Positions 20,548 through 31,939 of a stretch of 64,000 nt of DNA are shown here, piece after piece (position 1 is the stretch's first letter; each line of letters begins with the position of its first letter). Under the pieces are notes generated by a model. That model was not told where the DNA came from and did no database searches. It was given only the letters and a program-made list of their open reading frames with translations. This stretch comes from Fragilaria crotonensis (Eukaryota > Bacillariophyta > Fragilariophyceae > Fragilariales > Fragilariaceae): the NCBI GenBank assembly GCA_022925895.1, contig JAKSYS010000023.1, forward strand, positions 153,630 through 217,629. The letters are read 5' to 3'. The position numbers and the translations under genes were made by a program.

Positions 20548-23500
20548 ATGGACGCAGCTGAGGATCTTGACAAGGCCGCCGTTGTTGCCTTGGGAGAAAG
20601 TATGATGCCTGAGAAGACAATATCAGCAAATCTGGAGACTGATAGCGGTATCGATCCTACGGCACAGGGTGAGGTCGAAAATGTTTGCATTCCTGCTGTC
20701 AAGGTTGTCGAAGTTGTTGCCTTGATCGATGACGAAGGCCGAGAAGGAAAGACTGAAGAATCGTTGGATTGTGACGAAGAAGCAGTATTTGATTCGGAGG
20801 AAGTACATCCTGCGAAAGCTGAAAGGTTGGAGCGAACAAAACGTGAACCAGCGCAGCACATTTGTGCAACCCTCGATTTACAACAAGTGCACTCTGACAA
20901 TCCCAACGCGAAGATCGATGTTGCCACAATGGCAAGGTCACGAAGATTCAACCGAACTTGAAAGAAACTGACGCGCCTCTCACTTTACTCAATCTACCAA
21001 TCGATTCTCTTCATTGCATTGCTTCATTCGTGACAGCCTCGGATTGGGCAAGGTTTGGACTAACGAACACCATCGCGACCCCCATATGTCGGGATGTCTT
21101 TCAGAGAGTTAGGATGCATGGATTTCGTTGCGCTACTGAAGTGGTCACTGCGTGGGTAAGTGAACCAATAGAACTACCAGTCATACATGGATGCTGACCA
21201 ATCACAGAAATCTCAATTTGATTTTCCTTGCCGCAGAAATTCGGCCAGCAATCCGACGCTCGAGAGCTTGCGGCTCTTTACATCCAGACAGGCGTGCCAA
21301 TCTATCCACTATCCTTGGGGCATTCCTACCATACTCTTGTTTGGAAAATGGGAGTCGAAGCTCGTGAAATGGACCAAAACCAGCCCCAAAACGAAGGAAA
21401 CGTGAGTAGCCAAGGTGAACAAAATGGCCAGCAAAGCCAAGTTGATCAGTTCTTCATGGAGCGATATGCGAATCGTACTCAAGACGGTGACACCGCCTCG
21501 GATACAACTTACCTCGAGGAAAAATGCTTATTCTGCTATAATAAGGCAGCTGAAACTGACAATCGCTTGGTGGCGGCAAGAGTGTCTATGATTTCACGCT
21601 CGCGTTTCGCACCGCCAGCACCAATTTTTGGTCCAGGAATGCAAGGAGCTTGGGATGGTCGCACTCGTTTTCCAGACTTTCGACCTGCCGATACCAGTCT
21701 CGAAGTAGGTCCTTCACGACAGGAGACTACACCGTCTCAGTCGTTGGCCTTCACAGACGCATCGCGAATTCCACCGAAGGTTAAAGTGAAGGTGCATCGC
21801 CATCTGGTCGATCAATATTTGCGTGAGCGCCGTGCAGTTAACGATGACAATGGGGCTATGGCATCCTCCCCTATTTGCCTTGCCGCCGATTATTTCCACC
21901 CGATTGCGAGAGCTAAACGAGGCCTCGGTGGTTTCCCGATACCAATATTGTGGGCAAGGGCGTTTTCGTTGAGGGAACGACACAACGAGACACTTCTCGT
22001 CCTGTTGATATGACGAGACCGCCTTGATGCCTAGTGGTCCCAATTTTGAAATTTCTTCTACCAGTGGTACTCAGAGCGAATTGTCCCTTGGACCCTGATT
22101 GGATGACCCGATCACAGATGTTGGTAACAACAGGGTCGATGAAGTCGATGAAGTAACGACGTTTGTTGATTCTCACCCAGGGTCGCATAATTCCCTTCCC
22201 TCTGATTATGCGTTACATTCGGACACCTTTGCGAATACTCCAGGCTCTAGTTTTGGGACTCCACGTCATTTAGTGAGCACCACTATTCCTCCGTCCCCAC
22301 CACCACCTCCCCCTGTCCCGACTCCCGACGACTTGAGCTCTGACGACGCTTCCTCACACAACGAACCCGCATTCCTATCCAGCATTGATCTTGAAGTATA
22401 CGACTCGGCTTCGACCAACGCGCCGACCTTGTCAGATCTCAACGACGGCACCGCCGAGCTCAAGAGTCACCTTAAAACTAGGTTCGGCGTATATCAGCGA
22501 CGGCTTGAGACGCTTCTTGCTCAAAACGACAGTCCGGCATTCGAGGAATGCCTCCTTGACTTCTGGGATGAGTTTCTGCCTGCATCTGCAAACATCCATT
22601 TCTATGATCAGAACACCGCAGTGCCCCGAACATCGCGGTTGCAGAATTTTTTGTCCAAGCCGTGCCCCAAAGCCTTTGGCATTGTTCAGTGCGAAATTGA
22701 GAGAATTAAGATCAATTCCAAGAGGAAAGGGGTGAATATGAAGGGACGGTTGTTCCCCACTTACGAGTATCGGTTGTTCATCCGCGATCGCAGACATGAC
22801 CCCTCCACGGCAGAAAGCTCATTGGATCACGACTTAAATCGCCCTCCGCGACGGGACACAGTCTTGATGATGGCAAAAAACCGAGGTCGTAAGCATCAGG
22901 AATCGACAGTGGTAGTCCCAGCGCCTGGATCATCCAAGAAAGGTGTCAACAACTATTACTTGTATATGCCACAGCAGGTGGACGTGGATACTCACTATCG
23001 GGCCGTAAACCGCGTCCATTATGCCGAGCTGATGCCCAACGGGGCAAGCTGTGAGATACCCACAAGGACTGGCGATACCAATGCTCCTGTGCTATTAGGA
23101 CGGCTGCAGAGCAACTTCATTGGCACTGAATTTCAGATTTTCACACCGACTCTCCAGAAGCTTTCTGATTCCAGTAGCAAACCAAACACGCCGCGTTCGA
23201 TTAATGCCTTTTCATCGGACAGTGAGAGCGATTATGAGGTGTCAAGTGACAATGCCAATTTGCCTCTCCTGAGACGAAACCGATTTCAGCGAAGCAGGTC
23301 AACAGTTCGCCGACTAACTAGCCGCGAGGACACGAATGAACCAAACCTTCCTGAGCCAATTTCAGAAGAAGAATCCGTTGGATCGCCATCATCTCCCTCT
23401 GGCCGTAAGCATAAGCGAGCTTATTCGCTTCCCAATTTCTCTTATCGCATGCCGACTCGCAATAGCCGTCGGGCCGTTGCGCATTCTGTCGACTCCCCCA

Positions 23501-24075
23501 CGGATACCGCGGTCCAAGCGCAGCCTGTGTTGTGCGAAGAAGAAGATGGTGCGATTACGTACACTGCCAATTTGCTGGGCAACAGACCCCGAATTATGGA
23601 TGTTTGCGTTCCGAAGGTGTCAAGCGATGGTGTTGCAGGTGCCGATTGGAAAAAGCATCTCAGTTCTATCGAAGCTTCTTCTGATTCAGTGGCAAACAGT
23701 ATGTTGAGTCACTTTAAGCAGTTGCAGCAACGTCTCGAGAACCCCGACCAGAATAACAACAACAACAACAACAACAATGAAGATGGTAACTTGGATGACA
23801 ATGGCGACTTCGGTCTATTAGCGCTCCAAAATCGACCTCCCTGGTGGAATGTCGAGCTGGGTGCGTTTGTGCTGAACTTTGGAGGCCGCGTCAGTGTGGC
23901 ATCTGTCAAGAACTTTCAGCTATGCGATCGGACCGACCACGAGCATATTATGCTCCAATTCGGAAGGATCCAAGGTCGTCACTCGTTCACTATGGACTTT
24001 CAACATCCCTTGACAGCTGTTCAGGCCTTTGCGATTGCGATCTCCTCGCTTCAATCAAGGATATCGTTTGGTTAA
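20548..24075 (+). CDS. Tubby-like protein with N-terminal F-box
   Basis: The start chosen is the ATG at 20548 (MDAAEDLDK); an in-frame ATG lies at 20458. After an acidic leader comes an F-box (LTLLNLPIDSLHCIASFVTASDWARFGLTN). An 81-nt intron at 21156-21236 (GTAAGT...CCGCAG) then joins VVTAW to KFGQQSDARELAAL. The C-terminal half, 22600-24075, is a tubby domain: FGIVQCEIERIKI, FPTYEYRLFI, NNYYLYMP, LGRLQSNFIGTEFQIF and the signature VLNFGGRVSVASVKNFQL, IMLQFGRI, FTMDFQHPLTAVQAFAIAISSL. Tubby domains bind phosphoinositides at membranes; plant TLPs also combine F-box and Tubby. A long Ser-rich insert with a poly-Asn run near 23751-23780 splits the Tubby domain before its last block. Frame problems: a shift near 20930-20955, and breaks at 21930-22100 with an in-frame TGA near 22096. 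These may be an unresolved intron or sequence errors. Confidence 0.82.
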
Positions 24076-27000
24076 CCGCAGAAAAAGTTTATGAAGAAAA
24101 GTGTCAGGTCGTGAGATGTTGAATGCTTGCAGCTATTCCATGCCACCCAATGCTTGCTGTTCGGTGCAGATAGGAGTGTTGGCTATTAACTAATTAATGC
24201 AAATTCTGTTGTGAAAGAGATGCTAAGCGGACAATACGTTGGTGTGCAGCGTACTCCCTGGACTTCGGAGTACAGCATCCTCCGAGTGTATCTGACAGAC
24301 CATGGTTCTTAGGAGTTTAAAAGTAGTGTTGCATACTGGGAAGGGTCCGATACTTAAGTCTGTTCAAGCACCATTTCTTGGTATTCTTCGTTGGTGTGGA
24401 AGCGACCAGGAGAAATCTTTGTTTAGTGAAAACTACCGCACCTCCTCCGACTTTAGATTCAAAACCAAGCTAATTTACAAGAGAGTAGGATACTTTGCAA
24501 CCCTCGGTTCAGGAAAGATAGCAAATTAGCGTTAGGGTGCTGGCCTTCGAAACATGAAACTAACTACAGATTAAGCCTGTGAGCGAAGGTGTCAGATTTC
24601 AACATTCTGTTACCTTCCACGTTGCTGATAATGATGGTAATGATAGAGCAATATTTTAGAATTGTTTTCATGAGTGCTAAAAATGCACATGGGTGTCCAT
24701 GTTTCAAGATAATCACAACGTTGTTGTCAAATGAAGATGATCATCACCTTGTCTGATGATTAATAATATGAGTTGTGCATTGCATGATTTAGTAATGCTG
24801 GGGAATCTTTATGTTGAGTTTGGCTGACCTTCATTCAACTGAATACCATTACACAATTTCTTGCCACGAGCATTTAAAGCGTATTCTGGCTGTCCGTCCG
24901 GTTTTACTTTACTTGCTGCGCGAGGTTTGTTGTCGTGCATTTGGCTTCACCACCATGGTGAATCGTTTCATTCTTGGAGCAGGGGATGTGTCACTTGTTG
25001 CAGCCTCCTCTTGCTCATAGACCTTCGCGAGTGCAGCTATCCACCCTTCGCTTGGCCGCAAAGTGGCCAATTCCTTGTTCCCCTTCGTCTGCTGTTGTTG
25101 CAACACACACAGCACAGCACACAGACTGACACTCCACCTGTCCACCACCTGTCCAATTGGCACGACCTCCATCCTTTCATGGGTGATTCAAGAAGGAACT
25201 ACAATTGCAGTTCTCATCATTCATGAGCGAGCGACACTATGATGTTCCCATTCATACCTCCTCCACCAGCCATCCTATGAAGTTGCACAGGAACATGACA
25301 TTCAATTTTTTTATCCCAGCAACTTGGATAACTGACATCACAAGTGTTTCACTGCTCCGTCAGTGTCTCATGATAATTTCTCTAGACAAAATCCTATGTC
25401 TAGAGCGATACAAGCAACTGGCTCTGTCGCCATTTCTCGCTTCTTCACTGTTTCATAAAGTTGAGGAAACCCACCTCGTTTTGGTGGTCCCAACTTTGTT
25501 GCCTACAGCCGACGCCTCTTCTCATCTATTGGCACAACTTATGGCTGTGCCTTCTCAGAGAACTTCATCTGCTCTAGTATTGCTCAAAGTCCATATGGCA
25601 ATGCTGCATTGCCTTTTTTCTTTCCTCTGCCTTGTGTTGCTTGAGGAACATTAACTTCAGCCTTCGGTCCCTTGATCTTTGGCATCCGATGTCATTTCTA
25701 TTCCATTGATCAGCCATTTCAGTGTCTCTCTACAAATACTTTGGTATTATTGTTTCTCTTCTTCATGACAATGCACTAGTATCCACAATCAGTGTTTTCA
25801 AACACAATTCACAGCCCTTGCCTAGTATAATCAGAGTGTTAGGGTACATTGAATACCATTCGGTTTTAATGCATATGATGAAAACCTTGCCATCATGCTG
25901 AGTACATCATTGTAACTCCACCACTATAGTTTATCTATTCTTTTCACCAGTGTGTATGTTGTGCACCATTTCATCCATTTCCTGGGCAAATCTGTCTTCA
26001 GCTTTTGTAGAGGGGGGACTCCCTTATGTAATGTCATCCTGATTTTGAGTATTATTACACACATTCTGGTGAGCAAATCATATTTGTTGGCTTGCATTTT
26101 GGTGCTTGTTGTAAAATTGACATTAGGAACTTTGTAGCTGTTTCTTTTCTTATTGTCACGCTGCTTATGAGCACAATCATTGTCAAGAATACACAGTGCA
26201 TATCCTCAGATCTTTGTAATAAGAACTTCCACCACAGGATTTGACCCGCTACTCGTGCCACAGAGGTGAAGAAGTGTTAGCCGCCAGCCTACTACGCACC
26301 AATCTCCAGCTGTTGAATAGTAATACTCAATCAAGGGACATGATTGTCTTGACATCAAGCAAGAAATGTTACTCTCTCTTTTTCATGCAAACAGTATCAT
26401 GGTGGGCAAAGAATTTGATGCATCATTCAACTTGACTTGGCCTTGTTGATACTTCGTACTTGTCACCAAGGGGTAGTCTGTCAAAAGCCCCGAACTCTAA
26501 TGCTTCCACACCTTGCTTCCTCTTCTCATTTCTCATTGTACTCCAGTACAAGTACCTGAATTATTTATTGATATTTGAGGATGTACTATGAAATACAACT
26601 ACCGGTTGTGGTGTATTCATTGACTTCGTCCAGTGCGTACGAAAGGGGCTATTTGTTTCGTGCAGTACTCCTCCGGGAAGTATGTATGCATACAAAGTTT
26701 TAATGTCTACTGGTTACCGGTACTGTATTCCCATGGAGTATCGTGTGCTATGATCGCGATCTTGTTGACTACTGTCGTACTCGGCTTCTCGGAGTTCGGA
26801 GAACCGTAGTTGTTATCATATAAACATGTTTATACATGTGTATGAACTTGAAGCCCATGCACAATTGTACCAGGTCTGCGTACGAAACAAATGTATCTCG
26901 TACCCAGTGCAATATAGTATGTACAGTACAGGGATTCGCAGTTCTCTTGCAATCGTGGGAATCGCCGACCGGACGCCTGCAGGCGTCAAGCACGAGCGTG

Positions 27001-27607
27001 CTGACAGCAAACGTCCGTTCTAATGAGTATCTCAGAACCGTCTTCTGTTGAAGTTGACAAACTACACATTTAGTTCGGGAAGGAAGGAGATACCCGGAGG
27101 TCGGGGCATTAGATTTTTCCAGATGCTTCGCAGTTGACTCCAATAATTGAAGGAAAGGACGTTATTTGGCCAGCATTTGTTGATCGTATATAAATACTGC
27201 AAAGCTACGGTGATGAGAATTTTTCGAGAAAGATCTCGAGAGTTGTCGTCCCCACCATAATCGATATTCTTCGTTTTCCCTGCGACCACTCCAAGTATAT
27301 ACGACTGAATCGAAAGTGAGACAACGATTGACCGCGGAAATCTGTGATACCTCCTCCGTTGAAGGCAGTCGGTGTTCACCAAGGCATCATCAAAATCTGA
27401 AATAAATCTTGATCAACAAAGAGTCTCCTTGGATAGGTTGCGAGTTGTTGCGTGTCTGCATTGGTAACAACTGCCAGCAGTACCTGGGTTTACTACGGAC
27501 TGGCTACACATCTACCACATTCCAGTTGCAGAACGCGTATCTTAGATTTCTTTGAGAGTTCACAACGCTGAAGATCGGACCGCGACTGCAAACGAGCTAC
27601 AGGCATC
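24076..27607. other. 3.5 kb region without a supportable gene
   Basis: Low GC between about 24.2 and 26.6 kb. The longest open frames (minus strand 24909-25172, plus strand 25205-25654) have no recognisable domain. Frames on the minus strand between 25.2 and 26.4 kb contain short protein-like pieces separated by stops. This would fit a decayed transposon, but I cannot name one. 26.6-27.5 kb has GTAC palindromes. Confidence 0.45.
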
Positions 27608-29435
27608 ATGGCTTCTCCGTTCTCATTCCACTGCATCATATGCATTGAGGAATTCGATCCGAAGGATAGATATCCTGTAGTCCTTCCTTGTGGTCATACG
27701 TATGTATGCAATCACTGTACGTCAATAGCGTGCACATAGCGTGACACGGCAATGCTGCGCGCAAAAATTATTCACTGACTCTTGTCTCTTATATCCTTTT
27801 TCCTCGTTGTTATTTTGCGTTTATACTTTTTCAGGTGCCGAACGGTTGACCAAATGCATGGAATGTCGAGAGCCCCTTTTGATTTCGGATCCATCGTCGA
27901 TTCAGCCTGTCTTGAGTTATCGTCCAACAGCAGCAGGTCCGGCGCCATCTCCGGACTGGTCGCGAGGCCGGCCAGCTCAGAATCGCGGGCCCGTTGCTCG
28001 CGGACAAGCCCGGCACCTTCTTCCCAACAACCTCCAAGAAGCGATTGCCTCCCCAAGAACGTGGTACTCATGTCCTTGATGGAGGCAACCGATGTTTTAA
28101 CAGCACCTCCGGCACCAGATCCAGGATCGCCGTCGGCCATGCATCCAGATGTACACAGTGCGGTAAGCGAAGAAGATGAGGAAAATGAAAAGATTCGCTG
28201 GAGCACATTGCTGGCAACTAGTGGCTGTGGTACATATGTTGTCACAGACCCGGAAGGCGTACAAGTCTACCCAAGTAAACCGAGTTCAGAAGATGATTCT
28301 TCGGTTAGTCCCCGCGCGAGTAGTCCCCGTTCCTCGGAAAATGATGATGTGGATGCCATGGTGCGATTCTTTTACTTGGAGAGCAAAATGCCTGTGTTGG
28401 GTCGAAGTCCGGACGATACATCGATCTCCGAACTTCCAGCAGTGAGGCTTTCGAGGGGGGATCGGATTCAAATCGTGTGCATGGAAGATGGATGGGCCAA
28501 GTTAGCTCGAGGGTATGGTTATATTCGAGCGGGGAAGGGACAAATTGCAAAAGGTGAGTTTGCCATGAAACTTCTTTGATTCTTTGTGTTCATTTTCATT
28601 TTTATTCACCTTGGTATCTGGTCCTTTAGTTGGTGGATCTGTTGACAGGGCTTGCAAACTAGAAGCTTTGCTGCGCTCCGTTACTTTGCGAAGGAAGGAA
28701 CTCCGTATTCAACAAAGAAAGACCGATAGTCAGCTGGTTACCATGATGCAAGATTTGCAAACATCGCTCCTGAACGACGAGGATTTGACAGTTATTGGCG
28801 CCGATACTTTCTCTGAAGTCGACATGAAAGTTCGCTTCAACAATTTTATGGATGAGCAGGAGGATCGAAAGATTGCTGCACACGATTCAGATAGTGACAA
28901 TTCCATCGCAGAAGGAAAAGGCGCTTTGGTCTATAAAAGGGCTGACTCTCCGCCCAGCATCGTCCCTCAAAGCAGTTTTGGTTGTTTTCCTGAAGGAATG
29001 TTTGGAGACTTTGGCGGGTTATCGTCGCGAAGACAAGAATCGTCCTCGGGTTCACAGAGCGAAGTAGTGGCTGGTGTGATGAGAGCACTGTCCTTTTCAG
29101 ACGATCGCTCTACATCGGATGCCCAACGTGCCTCACGTCGAGTTCTGCAGCAAGCCTCGTCGCATCCATCTCCCCGCGCCATGTCGGCAGGCGCACAAGC
29201 CTGGCGAGACCGCAACAACCGACCCGCCTCTCGCGGGATTGACTTTCGAACCGGCATGAGCGGTCACATGGCATTGCTCAGTACTCAGGTGCATCGTGAC
29301 CCTCACAGTTATCTGCGTACTAATGCCTCCATGCTGGGCAAAATGAGTGCCCATACAGGACTCACACTGACTCGGAAACCAGCGTCGCCGAACAATCAGA
29401 AGAGGGATGACTACGACGACAGCCGCACGATTTAA
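27608..29435 (+). CDS. RING-finger protein, three exons
   Basis: Exon 1 is 27608-27716 and is too short for a long open frame. Intron 1 is 27717-27834 (118 nt, donor GTACGT, acceptor TTTTTCAG), and intron 2 is 28554-28629 (76 nt, GTGAGT...TTTAG). Splicing forms a C3HC4 RING at the N-terminus: CIIC, then PCGHTYVCNHC, then CMEC. RING proteins of this type are usually E3 ubiquitin ligases. Downstream is a Ser/Pro-rich linker, then LPKNVVLMSLMEATDVL, an SH3-like stretch (RGDRIQIVCMEDGWAKLARGYGYIRAG) and a coiled-coil-like segment (RACKLEALLRSVTLRRKELRIQQRKTD as two short runs). The frame shifts once between about 27985 and 28050, between SPDWSRGRPAQNRG and the LPKNVVL block; no intron fits, so an indel is likely. 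The SH3-like call is inference from pattern alone. Confidence 0.75.
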
Positions 29436-29955
29436 GAATGTACCAAGGTGTTGATTATCTACATATTCATAGAATCCATGTAATACTAGCCTTTACTGCC
29501 CTCAGAAACAGCGTCTTGAAATCAAAGATTGCTAGTGTGTGAAGACGGTTCTTTTATGTGTTCTGTGCATACTAGGCATGGAAATGATGCACTCAAGAGT
29601 CATGAACTATTAATCGTTCTTGTCTTGAGAAGTTGACAACACACGTGTAGAGGATATTGCCCATCCATACTACGACAACAGATGCGGAGATGTGTCAGCA
29701 TACTTGTATGAATAATGAAATTACGGGCTTCATCCAGAGTGACTAGCTAGATGCCCATTTATGATGGCGAATTGAAGTTCCATGTCAAGCGCGATTGACC
29801 TTAACGAGAGACGACCCCTTGTGCTCGGAGGACGTAATCGAAAATATTCTAATGGAAAGAGTGTTTCCTTGCCACTACTACTGAGTGTATGAGCTATCGC
29901 AGTTATGCAGTTCTGGCTTTGCTACTAAACTGCCAAATTATGAAATCTTTAAATC
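29436..29955. other. Intergenic region between convergent genes
   Basis: About 520 bp between the stops of the RING gene and SEC13. No open frame or repeat of note is seen. It presumably holds both 3' UTRs and polyadenylation signals. Confidence 0.5.
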
Positions 29956-31022
29956 CTACTGCTGATTTGGTGGTTCGACGGAGTCATCTGAGACCGAGCT
30001 CATTTGAGACCAAACTCCATCCAGACCAGATTTCCATAGGGACACATCGTTGTCACCACTGCTAACCGCCAACATCTGTGCCGTCAATGACCAACTGACC
30101 CTCCAGACTGGTGCCTCAAACTCATTAAGCAAGGTTGGCGTCCATTCATTCCCAGCACCACCTGTCTGAGTCCAAATGATCACCTTTTTGTCCTCCGAGC
30201 AGGATGCAACAACATTTACATTTGGCAAGAGCGGTGGAGCCCAAGCCACATCGAGGACCCAGTCCGAATGAGACAGGGAAGTTCCAATGGCAGCCGACTT
30301 ATCTTCCTCCCATTTGTTGATTTCTAGATTCTTGACCCAGAATCGGATGCGATTGTCGCATCCGCCAGTGACCAAACGTGGGGGCGCGGATTCCTCCGAG
30401 TACCCTCCCGCTGGAGCCCAACTAACGGCATTGACGCCCAATGGATTGTCGTGAATGTACTCGACCGACCAGGAATTGTCCGGTTGGTGTGTCAAGATGC
30501 TGACCTTGCCATCGGAACTGGCCGCCGCGAGTACGAGACCAAACTCGTGGGGGCAAAAGGCAAGTCCATTGACGGATGACTCGTGCAAGACTTTGTTGCT
30601 GTACAACACACTCCAATCCCGCGGGCGAGTTTCACGATGAATCAGGACGGAACCGTCAAAGGAACAACTGGCGAGCAAGACGCCAAATTTAGGGTGTGCC
30701 CACGAGACTTGCCAAACAGGACCCTCGTGCCCCTGTAACGTAGCAGTGTGCTCGTACGTCGAACCCGTGACATTGTAAATCTTGATAGTGCGGTCTAGAA
30801 ATGAGAATGAGTTCGTAAGAAGGCGCTGCATCTAACAGAGTGGCTAAAATGACGGAGTGCTTTAGGTGTCCACCTACCGGATGAAGATGTTGCAAGCTTG
30901 CAGCCGTAGTAATCCAATTGAGCATCATGAACCATGTCATCATGCTGTGTATCAATGTACAGTGGTCCTGGAGGAGCATCTGCGGATGGAGCAGCCATGG
31001 TATTTGACGCTGTAGTCGCCAT
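29956..31022 (-). CDS. SEC13: SEC13-type WD40 protein
   Basis: Exon 1 is 31022-30878 and exon 2 is 30794-29956; an 83-nt intron (30877-30795) joins CKLATSSS to DRTIKIYNV, the first WD blade. The product is about 327 aa, the usual size. The six-blade order is clear: LQGHEGPVWQVSWAHPKFG, LASCSFDGSVLIH, VNGLAFCPHEFGLVLAAASSDGKVSI, VNAVSWAP, LVTGGCDNRIRFW, WVLDVAWAP, VVASCSEDKKVIIWTQ and APVWRVSWSLTAQMLAVSSGDNDVSLWK. SEC13 is a COPII outer-coat subunit with SEC31, and also sits in the nuclear pore Y-complex and the SEACAT/GATOR2 complex. The last role links it functionally, not by position, to the WDR59-like gene at 6566. The frame is intact apart from the intron. Confidence 0.95.
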
Positions 31023-31939
31023 GGTCGCCGGTGTGTTGCGCTGTTTAGGGTTTAGGCAACCGCTCCCGCCAAGCGCCAAATTGAGAGTGTATTATAATCA
31101 TGTGCACCGGTCCTTGTACTCCAGTAGTGGTGAAGTGTGATCTGTTCAGTACCCAGTGCCTTGTACAGTACGCTGCGGACTGCCTGCTCCAATTTTATAG
31201 TACCTGCTACGTAACTGTACGCTTATGGTGTTATGACGGAGATTTTACTGTACGGTCATCTACCGGTAGTTTCAGGATGTCTACTACAACTCTGGAGTGG
31301 AGGAGCGAGAGGCAGAGTACCCGGTACCTTGTACCCGGTACTGTACTCGTACAAGTACGCCACTCGCGTTTCCAATACTGGTACTACTAGTACCAGGTAC
31401 CATTGCTCAAGCAACAGTATGTGCGTGTAGCGAGTGTTGCGTACGACTAGTAGCTAGTATTCCAATACGATTGGATTGTGCTTTCTGTGCACGAATTTCT
31501 TCGACGATACCAGGTACAGCCAGCTGTACAAGTACCTTGTACTGTAATATCATACAGGTTGCATCAGAGGTGATGTCTTGCTGTCTGTCTGGATGAATGT
31601 TTCGTTTTCGACAGAGTCAAAAATCCAAAATTCAAAATTTCCGCGCAACGGCAACCAAACCGGCGTTCGGTAGTGGTTTAGGTAGATTTGTACGTGACAT
31701 ACTCTCGCCAAGAAATTCAAATCTCGGGAGCCGTTGATGGTGATCTTGCCAAGTTCCACACGCCTATGAAAGTGGAGTCACCTTGGGATCTCGTCACATC
31801 TTGCTCTCTTTTGTTGCGCATCTGCTACACTACGTCGATTCGCATCGTCCTTCTTCGAGTGAGCTTGCACTCATACCTTTGCGTTGGAAATACTTGGAGT
31901 ACCTTTGCTATTGATTGTGCAAGAGTTACGGCATCCAAT
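31023..31939. promoter_or_regulatory. Divergent intergenic region between SEC13 and MYB genes
   Basis: 917 bp between two divergent start codons. It is dense in GTACC/GGTAC palindromes between about 31140 and 31530 (GGTACCTTGTACCC, GTACTAGTACCAGGTACC). No TATA box or other element can be defended. Promoter role is inferred from layout. Confidence 0.4.

Noticed and set aside
24909-25654. Copia-type or piggyBac-type coding remnants
   Set aside because: I tried to match pieces of both strands to these families by eye and found only isolated weak resemblances, not an ordered set of motifs.
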